A program made the position numbers and the translations under genes. This document shows, in pieces, positions 1-7,097 of a stretch of 28,942 bases of DNA (positions are counted from its first letter, which is position 1; each line of letters starts with the position of its first letter). The stretch spans positions 1-28,942 of the forward strand of contig NYXM01000208.1 in the NCBI GenBank assembly GCA_002685655.1, written 5' to 3'. The notes under the pieces are model-generated. The model ran no database searches. It was not told where the DNA came from and was given only the letters and a program-made list of their open reading frames with translations. The stretch is from Planctomycetaceae bacterium (GTDB lineage: Bacteria; Planctomycetota; Planctomycetia; Pirellulales; Pirellulaceae).

Positions 1-293
1 AGACGATTTTCACTGACTGGCAACAGTGAAACAAAACTGCCCTCCAAAAACTAGCTCAGTTCACCAGGAAATGCCAACTTTGGCGCGGCCTAGGGCTGGT
101 CTCCCGACCAGCCCACGTTCGGCGAAGCCTTTCAGGGTCGCGCGGCCGTAGGCCGTGGGTTCAAGACGGACTAACCGTTGGCCAGACATTGCCGACGTGC
201 GCGCACCATTGACCGTTTGGCAGTGTTACCGGGCGCAACGTTTCGTCACGACGCGACAATTCGTCACGAACGGATCGTCAGGGCACCGGTGAC
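1..293. other. Gene-free left edge with hairpins
   Basis: No coding region is supported here. An 18-codon open stretch on the plus strand ends at base 54 and could be the tail of an upstream gene, but it is too short to judge. The stretch lies downstream of the minus-strand anti-sigma gene. It holds a strong hairpin (separate entry) and a weaker one, with arms TTTCACTG (8-15) and CAGTGAAA (24-31). GC-rich text around 85-160 repeats GCGGCC-TAGG/GTAGG-like motifs and looks like intergenic repeat material. Confidence 0.5.
93..114. repeat. Perfect 9-bp hairpin with TCCC/GGGA loop
   Basis: The arms are GGGCTGGTC (93-101) and GACCAGCCC (106-114), with loop TCCC (102-105). Read on the minus strand the loop is GGGA, which fits the GNRA tetraloop rule, closed by a C-G pair. 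On that strand it lies about 180 nt past the anti-sigma stop codon. No T-run follows, so a standard intrinsic terminator is not supported. It could be a processing or stability element, or one copy of a dispersed hairpin repeat. A second hairpin with the same loop and closing pair lies at 11551-11577. Confidence 0.6.
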
Positions 294-932
294 TTAGATC
301 AGGTGTGAGGCCCGCCGAACGCGAAGGTCATCGGCCTGCGGTTCGGGGTGTGACCGATCGCGGCGCCGGGGAATTGATCGACGAATCGCGTCGAATGCGA
401 CATTTAACGTGGATGCCAAAGGCCGAATTGTACCGGCAAGTTGATCGACCTGGTAGAACCGCGATCCACTGCCGCTGGTAAGTTGTGCGACAAATTGTTC
501 AATGGCCATCCGGACTTCTCGAGAATCAAAATCAACCACCGAAAGTCCCATTGGCCTACCTTGTCTTGAGTGATTCACAGAGACAGATGCCACGCCGTCC
601 GCTGGACCGATGCTCTTGCGCTGGTGCGGCCCCAAGGCGACCACAAGTAGCAATGTGGCAATGATCGCCAGGACTGCCGCGACTGGCGCGAGCCGCTGGG
701 CAGGCCGCCGCCTCTGCATTACAACCGTTCCAACAACACGCCGCGAAAAATCGGTGGACATGGCAGGAATCGTCAGAAAATGCAGCCCGTCGAAGAGCTT
801 GCCTTGGCCCTCCAGCAGGTCACGACAGGCAACGCATATCGAAACGTGCTCGATCAACTCGTAATCGAATGAAGGATCCAGGCGATCATCTAGCAGTTCC
901 TGAATTCGTTTCTCAACACTGCGACACCGCAT
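294..932 (-). CDS. Membrane-bound zinc anti-sigma factor
   Basis: Likely anti-sigma factor of 212 aa for the sigma factor encoded just upstream. The N-terminal region carries HVSICVAC, an HxxxCxxC pattern typical of zinc-binding (ZAS/zf-HC2) anti-sigma domains. One membrane segment follows (about residues 82-101, APVAAVLAIIATLLLVVAL). The remainder, about 110 aa, would be outside the cytoplasmic membrane and has no domain I recognise. The start at 932 is chosen because AAGGGAGG precedes it at good spacing; an in-frame start at 992 lies deep inside the sigma gene. The gene overlaps the end of the sigma gene by 20 bp, so translation is probably coupled. By family knowledge, such proteins hold the sigma factor at the membrane until a signal releases it; the signal is unknown. 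Confidence 0.8.
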   Translation of the reverse strand: MRCRSVEKRIQELLDDRLDPSFDYELIEHVSICVACRDLLEGQGKLFDGLHFLTIPAMSTDFSRRVVGTVVMQRRRPAQRLAPVAAVLAIIATLLLVVALGPHQRKSIGPADGVASVSVNHSRQGRPMGLSVVDFDSREVRMAIEQFVAQLTSGSGSRFYQVDQLAGTIRPLASTLNVAFDAIRRSIPRRRDRSHPEPQADDLRVRRASHLI

Positions 933-1545
933 GCTGCGCCTCCCTTGTTTGCCGCCGACTGTGGCCAGACGCTTCGATAATTCCCCGATCACACAAAATA
1001 CGAATCAACTCGATCCGCGCTCGGTGAATCCAGGTTTTGACCGTGCCCAACGGTCGGTCCAAAGCGGCGGCAATTTCTTCGTAACTTAGCTCTTGATCGT
1101 GGAACAACATGAACGCCTGTCGATACTCCATTCGAAGTCGCAACAAAGCCAGGTCGACTTCTTCACCCAGTTGTCTCGCTCCTGCCGTGCTAGGCGCGCG
1201 ATCCGCAATCGGTGTCACGAGCGATTGCGGAGGGGGGCGGCGTTTTCTGGCGGCCAAACTCGTTCGGCAGCGGTTCGCGGCAATCGTGAATAGCCACGGC
1301 TCGAAGTCCCGATCCTGATCCCACTTGGAGAGATTCCTCAACAACCGAACAAACGTCTCTTGTGCGGCGTCTTCTGCATCCTGGCGCTGCCCCAACATGC
1401 GAAAGCACAGGGCAAACACGCGTTGTTTGTACCGATCGACCAGTTCCACCATAGCGGATTGATCCCCCTTCAGACAATGATTGACAAGTTCGATAAGGGA
1501 GGCACTCAAAAACAGATCTCCGGTGACGTTTGGAACTTGGCTCAT
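913..1545 (-). CDS. ECF-family RNA polymerase sigma factor
   Basis: Extracytoplasmic-function sigma factor, 210 aa. Region 2 is visible around residues 38-100 (core-binding helix containing DAEDAAQETFVRLL, then the -10 recognition part with FEPWLFTIAANRCR). Region 4 lies around residues 133-185, with the helix-turn-helix LSYEEIAAALDRPLGTVKTW and the closing HRARIELI. Start 1545 (MSQVP) gives a normal N-terminus; an in-frame start at 1572 would add nine residues. The gene is co-transcribed with the overlapping anti-sigma gene. A perfect palindrome lies 32-52 bp upstream and may control expression. The regulon cannot be read from this window, and the ECF subgroup was not determined. Confidence 0.9.
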   Translation of the reverse strand: MSQVPNVTGDLFLSASLIELVNHCLKGDQSAMVELVDRYKQRVFALCFRMLGQRQDAEDAAQETFVRLLRNLSKWDQDRDFEPWLFTIAANRCRTSLAARKRRPPPQSLVTPIADRAPSTAGARQLGEEVDLALLRLRMEYRQAFMLFHDQELSYEEIAAALDRPLGTVKTWIHRARIELIRILCDRGIIEASGHSRRQTREAQHAVSQC

Positions 1546-1576
1546 GATGCATACTCGCCGGTTTGAGATCAAGTTT

Positions 1577-1597
1577 CATCTGTTTGGCAAACAGATG
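1577..1597. promoter_or_regulatory. Perfect 10-bp-arm palindrome upstream of the ECF sigma gene
   Basis: The arms are CATCTGTTTG (1577-1586) and CAAACAGATG (1588-1597), with one central base. The site lies 32-52 bp upstream of the chosen sigma start. Its near-zero spacer fits a dimeric repressor or activator site better than an RNA hairpin, although an RNA stem with a 5-nt loop is possible. The function is inferred; only the symmetry is seen. Confidence 0.5.
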
Positions 1598-1964
1598 CGT
1601 GCTAGCTGCCAATAAGGGTGAAAACCTTGACTTCGAGGCCTCTGGCTTCGGTAATTCTCCTAAACTATGAGAATCTTGCCATTCTCTGCCAGAAACGACA
1701 GTTTTACGCCCGCGTGCATCACCGCGAGTCTCGTTAGAAAGCTCGTATCAGGTTTCTCTCTGCAAATGAGTTAGGTTTCAGCGACAGGCACCGACCGCAG
1801 GTTGGTCGGGGAGCAGGTCGCCGCAACCGAGCGATAGCTCGCATTGGTCTGCGGCACAGCCTCGCTAGCCGGATTAGTGAGAATCGAAACAGCCTTAGTT
1901 TGCTCCGACGGCTCACGGGGGCGACAGAAACGAAGCTCACCCCTCAAACTCGGTTTTCGCGCGC

Positions 1965-2000
1965 GGAGATCCTTCACGGCGTGGAGATCCTTCACGGCGT
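1965..2000. repeat. Perfect 18-bp tandem duplication
   Basis: GGAGATCCTTCACGGCGT occurs at 1965-1982 and again, identical, at 1983-2000. It is non-coding. It looks like a recent slippage duplication. Confidence 0.85.
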
Positions 2001-2102
2001 TGACCAACTGGCTACAAGGACCCGTCGCGACACAAAAGAAGTTAACGCTTCTTACGGTGGTGAGCGTCGTTGACGCTTGGCGATGGCGGCAGGGCCGTCA
2101 AA

Positions 2103-2750
2103 TCAGCGCGAGTTAAAGAACTTCTTTAACATGTCCGCCGCTGCATCTTGTGAAGTAACGTCACTATCTATAGGGGCGGCGACAGGCAGTTTACCAGGCT
2201 CCCGCTTTTCGGGACGCTTTAGCACAGGCTTGTCGGAAGAATCTTCTTCGGAGTTCTCAGCACTTTTATCTAACGCAATCCGGTCGGTTTCATCCAACTT
2301 GTATTGCCGCGTTTCCGGATCAGATGCCCGCGCCGAACGCGCGGCAACATCGGCTTCGTCCAACCATTCGGAAACGTCAAACTCCATTGAACCGTCATCC
2401 GCCTTGACTTCCACTGGCTGAGGCTTCTTTTCTTTCTTCTTCTTTTTCTTCTTCTTTGCCTTAACAGCAAGTTCGAATTCGATCTTGCCAACCTTCAGCA
2501 CATCACCCGTTGCGAGCACATGATCTCCTTCGACCGCTTCTCCGTTGAGCAACGTGCCGTTGCGACTGTTCAAGTCGCGGACCACAGCTTCGTCGTCGCT
2601 CACCAGAATCACACAATGATTGCGGCTGATGGCGTCGCTCTTTGGACGCAAATGACAATCATCGGCACGTCCAATCAAGAATCGTTTGACGGGCACGCTG
2701 ATTGACTTGCCGGTGTTCTTTCCGGTGAGGACCTTCAATTTGACTTCCAT
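2103..2750 (-). CDS. FHA-domain protein with Lys-rich linker
   Basis: Cytoplasmic protein of 215 aa with a forkhead-associated domain at about residues 20-95: the motifs LIGRADDCHL, ISRNHC and DLNSRNGTLLNG match the FHA phosphothreonine-binding loops. A run of eight lysines follows (about residues 97-106), then an acidic, low-complexity middle and a helical tail, AADMLKKFFNSR. FHA domains bind phosphothreonine peptides, so the protein probably serves as a docking partner in Ser/Thr kinase signalling; no kinase gene is in the window. Start 2750 is preferred over the in-frame TTG at 2774 because AAGGAAAAG precedes it. A possible promoter lies at 2864-2892. The gene stands alone between the sigma operon and the gcv operon. 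Confidence 0.85.
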   Translation of the reverse strand: MEVKLKVLTGKNTGKSISVPVKRFLIGRADDCHLRPKSDAISRNHCVILVSDDEAVVRDLNSRNGTLLNGEAVEGDHVLATGDVLKVGKIEFELAVKAKKKKKKKKEKKPQPVEVKADDGSMEFDVSEWLDEADVAARSARASDPETRQYKLDETDRIALDKSAENSEEDSSDKPVLKRPEKREPGKLPVAAPIDSDVTSQDAAADMLKKFFNSR

Positions 2751-2863
2751 ACGTCGCTTTTCCTTAAGGTCCAAAAATGAGAATACGACCAGTCGACGCG
2801 CCCTGGTAGCGAACGGATTTGCACACTGACGTCAAGGCCATACCGGAGAATAATACTCCCAAA

Positions 2864-2892
2864 AGATTAGCCGAAAACGGGCCGTACGTCAA
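2864..2892 (-). promoter_or_regulatory. Possible sigma-70 promoter of the FHA gene
   Basis: On the minus strand TTGACG (2887-2892) is followed after 17 bp by TAATCT (2864-2869). The -35 box matches five of six consensus bases but the -10 box only three. The position, about 110 bp upstream of the FHA start and just past the end of the gcv operon, is sensible. Planctomycete promoters are not well defined, so this is tentative. Confidence 0.3.
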
Positions 2893-2914
2893 TCAAAACC
2901 GCACATTTGTGGGG

Positions 2915-3667
2915 TTATCGTCGGTTCTTCCATTTAGGTGCCCCGTACCGTCTTCTCTTGTGGTCTTCCGCAGACAGGCGTTCCCTGTTGGTAACCTCTC
3001 CTTGTACAAGATTGGCCCCCAGGCGGGTCGCGATTTTTCCGGTCCAGTCATCGATCAGGGAATCTGCGTTGGGGAGATGCTCGGCAAAGTCGCCGATTCC
3101 CAGCAATTCTGGTGCGTGCAACGACTTTGCGAGCAAAACGCTGCCGTGCTGCAAGAGCGCATTTCGCTGTCGTCGCTGCGCGCTGCCGGCTATTTTGGCG
3201 GCGTTTGAGACCACGTCGTCGATTTCACGCCGCTGAAAACAGAGGAAGCTCTTTTTCGAAAGCTGGCGATTCTGCGGCGGATCGGACGGCGTTAATCTGA
3301 ACAGGTTGGCGCTAATCTGCCAGTTGGCCAGACTATGGCAGAGCGTCTCATGAAAGGCCCTCACGAGCTGTTGATGATCTGCTGATAAGCGGCGAGAGAT
3401 CGGCGTCACAAAACTGTAAGTGAGTTCCCGATCATGCACGATTGCGCCGCCACCCGTCGAGCGGCGCACGACATCCAATTCCGCGCTGGCCTGATGCAGG
3501 CGACGATCTTCGTAGTCTTGAAAATAACCCAGCGACAAAGTTGCCGGTGCCCAAGAATAGAAACGCAAAATCGTCTCGCCGCGGCTCGCCGATTCAAGCA
3601 GAGCTTCGTCGATAGCCATGTTGAAGCTGCCCGGCGCGGGCGGATCGAGAATCAGTCGGACGTCCAT
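2915..3667 (-). CDS. Lipoate/octanoate transferase (LipM/LplA-like)
   Basis: Member of the BPL/LplA/LipB fold family, 250 aa. Visible motifs are RRSTGGGAIVH (residues 68-78), KIAGSAQRR (158-166) and LLQHGSVLL (171-179), all in the family's usual order. A cysteine at residue 143 (FLCF) lies where LipM-type octanoyltransferases keep their catalytic Cys, which favours LipM-like octanoyl transfer from acyl carrier protein to GcvH over ATP-dependent lipoate ligation. The start at 3667 lies inside the last codons of gcvPB (16-bp overlap), so it is translated as part of the gcv operon. The context strongly suggests that GcvH is its target. No lipoyl synthase (LipA) gene is in the window. The LplA ligase alternative cannot be excluded from sequence alone. 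Confidence 0.8.
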   Translation of the reverse strand: MDVRLILDPPAPGSFNMAIDEALLESASRGETILRFYSWAPATLSLGYFQDYEDRRLHQASAELDVVRRSTGGGAIVHDRELTYSFVTPISRRLSADHQQLVRAFHETLCHSLANWQISANLFRLTPSDPPQNRQLSKKSFLCFQRREIDDVVSNAAKIAGSAQRRQRNALLQHGSVLLAKSLHAPELLGIGDFAEHLPNADSLIDDWTGKIATRLGANLVQGEVTNRERLSAEDHKRRRYGAPKWKNRR

Positions 3668-5106
3668 TTTAATACCGGATGCCGCGCCGCCTGTACTTCG
3701 TTGGGGCGACTGATCGTCGTGGAATGAGGCGCCTCGTGCAACACATCGGCAGGCTCGTCCGTAATCCGAAACAGCGTCTCGGCGAATGCGTCCAGTGTCT
3801 CTTTGCTTTCCGTCTCGGTCGGCTCGATCATCATGGCTTCCGGAACGGTCATAGGAAAATAGACGGTCGGTGCATGGTATCCGTAGTCCACGAGTCGCTT
3901 GGCCAAATCCATCGCCGTCACCGATTTTCCCTTTTTCAATTCGCTGGCCGAAGCAACGAACTCATGCATACAACGATCGCCCTGAGGGACCGGCAGAATG
4001 TGCTTGACGCGGCTGAGCAGATAGTTTGCGTTGAGGACGGCATTCTCGGAAACTCGCCGCAAGCCGTCGGGGCCGTGCGTTAAAATATAACAGTACGCTC
4101 GGACTAGCACACCGACATTCCCGAAGAAACTGCGGACGCGACCAATCGACTTCTTGCGATTCCAATCCAGAACGAAACCATTGTTCCGCAATGCCACGAC
4201 GGGCGTCGGTAAATACGGTTCGAGCTTTGTCACCACACAGATCGGCCCGGCGCCGGGGCCTCCTCCGCCGTGTGGCCCACCGAACGTCTTGTGGGGATTG
4301 AAGTGCATCATGTCTGCGCCAAAATCGCCGGGACGCGTGACGCCCATGATCGCATTCATGTTGGCACCATCCAAGTAAATCAGACCACCTTGTTTGTGAA
4401 CAAGATCAGCAATCTCGCCAACTTGATCATCGAAAATCCCCAGCGTATTGGGATTTGTGATCATGAAGACCGCCACGGTCTCGTCGAGCTTTCTGCGGAG
4501 GTCGTCCATGTCGACCAGACCGATCGACGTGCTCTTGACAGTCACCGCCTGAAACCCAGCCATCGAGGCACTCGCTGGATTGGTGCCGTGCGCACTGTCT
4601 GGAGTCAGCACCTTGGTGCGCGATTCACCGATCTCTTTGAAATGCGCCGCGGCGACCATCAGCGAAGTCAACTCACCGTGCGCCCCCGCGGCCGGCTGAA
4701 GCGAAACAGCGGGAAGTCCGGAAATCTCTCCTAACATCTCCTGGAGTTCGAATAGGAGTTGCAGCATCCCTTGCAGCGTCTCTTCCGGCTGATACGGGTG
4801 CAGGGCCACCATCCCAGGCAGCGACGCCATCCGTTCGTTGCGCTTGGGGTTGTACTTCATTGTGCAGGAGCCGAGCGGATAGAAATGCGTATCGACGGAC
4901 ATATTCAGCGTCGACAGGTTGCTGAAGTGCCGAACGACATCGGCCTCGGCGAGCTCGGGCAGCGGTGGCGGCGCATCAGAAATGGCGGCCGCCGGGAGCA
5001 ATGCGTCGATCGGTTGCACGGGGACATCGCAGGCCGGAATTCGAGCGCCACGACGTCCGGGCTGCGACAATTCAAAGAGCAATTTGGTAGCAAGAGTGTT
5101 GCGCAT
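3652..5106 (-). CDS. gcvPB: Glycine dehydrogenase (decarboxylating) subunit 2
   Basis: C-terminal half of the split P-protein of the glycine cleavage system, 484 aa, the usual size for subunit 2. With subunit 1 it decarboxylates glycine using pyridoxal phosphate and passes the aminomethyl group to lipoyl-GcvH. The PLP-binding lysine is K273 in HFNPHKTFGGPHGGGGPG; other signatures are FYPLGSCTMKYNPK (residues 75-88), QPAAGAHGE (137-145) and DSAHGTNPASA (170-180). The start at 5106 is preceded by AGGAT and follows the gcvPA stop by 3 bp. The gene overlaps the downstream lipoyl-type transferase. No missing key residues were noticed. Confidence 0.97.
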   Translation of the reverse strand: MRNTLATKLLFELSQPGRRGARIPACDVPVQPIDALLPAAAISDAPPPLPELAEADVVRHFSNLSTLNMSVDTHFYPLGSCTMKYNPKRNERMASLPGMVALHPYQPEETLQGMLQLLFELQEMLGEISGLPAVSLQPAAGAHGELTSLMVAAAHFKEIGESRTKVLTPDSAHGTNPASASMAGFQAVTVKSTSIGLVDMDDLRRKLDETVAVFMITNPNTLGIFDDQVGEIADLVHKQGGLIYLDGANMNAIMGVTRPGDFGADMMHFNPHKTFGGPHGGGGPGAGPICVVTKLEPYLPTPVVALRNNGFVLDWNRKKSIGRVRSFFGNVGVLVRAYCYILTHGPDGLRRVSENAVLNANYLLSRVKHILPVPQGDRCMHEFVASASELKKGKSVTAMDLAKRLVDYGYHAPTVYFPMTVPEAMMIEPTETESKETLDAFAETLFRITDEPADVLHEAPHSTTISRPNEVQAARHPVLKWTSD

Positions 5107-5109
5107 GGA

Positions 5110-6486
5110 TCATCCTGAAACGCGAGCGACCGACCCGGTCATGGAAGCATGAGTAAAACAATCAGCCAGCGCGTCGATTTCGCGCTTTGTACGTTTTTCC
5201 GTAACGGTCACCAAGAGACAATCCGCCAGATCTGGATACCAGCAAGCCAACGACACACCTGCCAAAATGTCCGAATCGAGAGCGGCGGCGAGCACTTCAT
5301 TGACCTGCCCCGCTCGATCCCGTATGACAAATTCTTTGAACGTTGGGCTGGTAAAGGCAAGTTCAAACCGATCATCCGCCGTGATCTGATCGATCGCGTA
5401 GTGTGACTTTTGTAGACACAGATTGGCGGTCTCGCGCAACCCCTGTGGACCAAGGGTGGCCAGATAAACGGCGGCCCGCAGCGCGAACAGCCCCTGATTT
5501 GTGCAGATATTGCTGGTCGATTTTTCGCGACGAATGTGCTGCTCGCGGGTCTGCAGCGTCAGCACCCAACAACGTCGATTGCGGCGATCGGTCGTTTGCC
5601 CGGCAATCCGCCCCGGCAAGCGACGCACGAACTTTTCACGACACGCCATAATCCCCAAATAAGGACCACCGTACTGCATTGGCGTACCAAGTGACTGGCC
5701 TTCGGCGACTACGACGTCCGTCCCCATATCGCCTGGCCGTTTCAACAGCCCCAAACTAATCGGATCGACCGACAACGCCAACAACGCACCGCGATCATGT
5801 GCGATTTTCGCCACCGCTTCGACATCTTCCAGGCATCCGAAAAAATTCGGGTGTTGTAACAGTACGCAAGCCGTGTCGTCGTCGACCGCAGCCGCTAGTT
5901 CCTCCAATGACACGGAGCCGTCGGGCGCGCCAACGGTGACCAATTCGGTATCCAGTTGGGCGAAGTAGGTTTCGATAATCTGCCGGTACTCGGGATGCAC
6001 GCTGGACGTCGTGACCACTTTGGCGGGCCGTCTCGTCACGCGCATACACAGCAATACAGCTTCGACGACCGCACTCCCGCCGTCGTACAGACTTGCGTTG
6101 GATACGTCCATGCCGGTCAGCTGACAAATCAACGTCTGATACTCGAACATCGCCTGGAGGTTTCCTTGACTGACCTCCGGTTGATATGGCGTATAGGATG
6201 TAAGAAACTCGCTGCGCGAGGCGATGGCATCCACCACGGCCGGAATGAAATGATCGTAGCTGCCACCGCCCAGAAAACAGATCCGCTCGCCAGCCGAAAT
6301 GTTGCGGCCGGCCAAGACAGACATGTGCTGTGCCAATTCAAGTTCGGTCAACGCGTCGGGCAGATCGAGCGGCCCGTCATGCCGCAACGACTCTGGAATG
6401 CAGGCAAACAGGTCGTCAATCGACGAGGCCTCGATAGCTTCCAGCATTTGGCGTTGTTCTTCGTCGGTGTTAAATGTGTAGGGCAT
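5110..6486 (-). CDS. gcvPA: Glycine dehydrogenase (decarboxylating) subunit 1
   Basis: N-terminal half of the split P-protein, 458 aa. It opens with MPYTFNTDEEQRQMLEAIE, a normal start for subunit 1, and contains FLGGGSYDHFIPAVV (about residues 70-84), TSYTPYQPEVSQGNLQAMFE (about 95-114) and NASLYDGGSA (about 129-138), all conserved in the family. It forms a heterodimer pair with GcvPB and lacks the PLP lysine, which resides on subunit 2. It sits between gcvH (52 bp upstream) and gcvPB (3 bp downstream). The two-gene form of the P-protein is common outside Proteobacteria and eukaryotes, which usually have one long chain. Confidence 0.97.
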   Translation of the reverse strand: MPYTFNTDEEQRQMLEAIEASSIDDLFACIPESLRHDGPLDLPDALTELELAQHMSVLAGRNISAGERICFLGGGSYDHFIPAVVDAIASRSEFLTSYTPYQPEVSQGNLQAMFEYQTLICQLTGMDVSNASLYDGGSAVVEAVLLCMRVTRRPAKVVTTSSVHPEYRQIIETYFAQLDTELVTVGAPDGSVSLEELAAAVDDDTACVLLQHPNFFGCLEDVEAVAKIAHDRGALLALSVDPISLGLLKRPGDMGTDVVVAEGQSLGTPMQYGGPYLGIMACREKFVRRLPGRIAGQTTDRRNRRCWVLTLQTREQHIRREKSTSNICTNQGLFALRAAVYLATLGPQGLRETANLCLQKSHYAIDQITADDRFELAFTSPTFKEFVIRDRAGQVNEVLAAALDSDILAGVSLACWYPDLADCLLVTVTEKRTKREIDALADCFTHASMTGSVARVSG

Positions 6487-6538
6487 GGTTCGTCGGCTCG
6501 AGTCTATCTACATGGTGTCGGCAGGACCGTCGGGCGGA

Positions 6539-6970
6539 TCACTCCGCTTCGGCACACTGTTTTTGGTACGCGGCGTGATCGAGCAGCTTAGCCAGCCCAG
6601 ACTCGTCAGAGATCTTGACCTTGATCAGCCAACCTTCACCGAACGGATCTTGACCGAGCAATTCGAGGGCATCTGCCACCTTCTCGTTATCCACAATGAG
6701 CTTCTCGTTAACCGCAATGATCTCGCCCGCGATCGGGCTGTAGAGCGTGCTGACGGCCTTGACCGATTCGACCTCGCCAAACTCGCCTTGCGCTTCAACT
6801 TGAGTCCCAATAGCGGGCAGTTCCATAAAGACCAAGTCCGTCAGTTGCTCGACGGCAAATGCGGAAATGCCGATTGTGGCAACTTGTTGGCCATCCTCTT
6901 CAGTCACCCGGACCCACTCGTGCGTTTCCGCGTAAAGCAGTTCCTCGGGTTTCACATTTCTTGGATCCAC
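6539..6970 (-). CDS. gcvH: Glycine cleavage system H protein
   Basis: Lipoyl carrier protein of the glycine cleavage system, 143 aa from the start proposed here. The lipoyl lysine is K71 in GEVESVKAVS, and YAETHEWV and TIGISAFA near the N-terminus are family hallmarks. I choose the GTG at 6970 because GAGAGGA precedes it with 8-bp spacing and the protein then begins VDPRNVKPEELLY, as other GcvH proteins do; the in-frame start at 7012 would add 14 residues unlike the family. It shuttles the aminomethyl group from P- to T-protein. It lies 127 bp downstream of gcvT, the longest gap in the operon, which carries a small tandem repeat. Confidence 0.96.
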   Translation of the reverse strand: MDPRNVKPEELLYAETHEWVRVTEEDGQQVATIGISAFAVEQLTDLVFMELPAIGTQVEAQGEFGEVESVKAVSTLYSPIAGEIIAVNEKLIVDNEKVADALELLGQDPFGEGWLIKVKISDESGLAKLLDHAAYQKQCAEAE

Positions 6971-7027
6971 AGCGTCGTCCTCTCTTGAGACCAGGCAACG
7001 GAAGCAACCCACCGCTGCACGTCATCC

Positions 7028-7069
7028 ATTACTCTTTGTCGATTACTTTGTACCGATTACTTTGCATCC
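7028..7069. repeat. 14-bp imperfect tandem repeat between gcvT and gcvH
   Basis: GATTACTTTG occurs at 7041-7050 and 7055-7064 with a 14-bp period, and a decayed third unit (ATTACTCTTTGTCG) starts at 7028. It lies in the spacer inside the gcv transcript, outside both genes. Confidence 0.7.
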
Positions 7070-7097
7070 ACATTTATTACCCAGTGTTGATTTCTGT

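Larger units (their letters stand above)
1546..2102. other. 557-bp gene-free stretch upstream of the sigma factor
   Basis: Short ORFs on both strands here have no recognisable content or ribosome-binding site. The stretch holds several structures: the 1577-1597 palindrome; an inverted pair ATTCTC (1654-1659) and GAGAAT (1669-1674); a hairpin CCGACC (1791-1796) with GGTCGG (1804-1809); a small GAGC-GATA-GCTC hairpin (1829-1840); and an 18-bp tandem duplication (1965-2000). The part near 1546-1700 should hold the sigma operon promoter. The part near 1780-2000 looks like intergenic repeat material. Confidence 0.5.

Noticed and set aside
8..31. Intrinsic terminator from the TTTCACTG/CAGTGAAA stem
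   Set aside because: The stem is AT-rich with an 8-nt loop and no T-run follows on either strand.
1734..2007. Small minus-strand ORFs in the long spacer
   Set aside because: They are Arg-rich, have no ribosome-binding site and run through hairpins and the 18-bp duplication.
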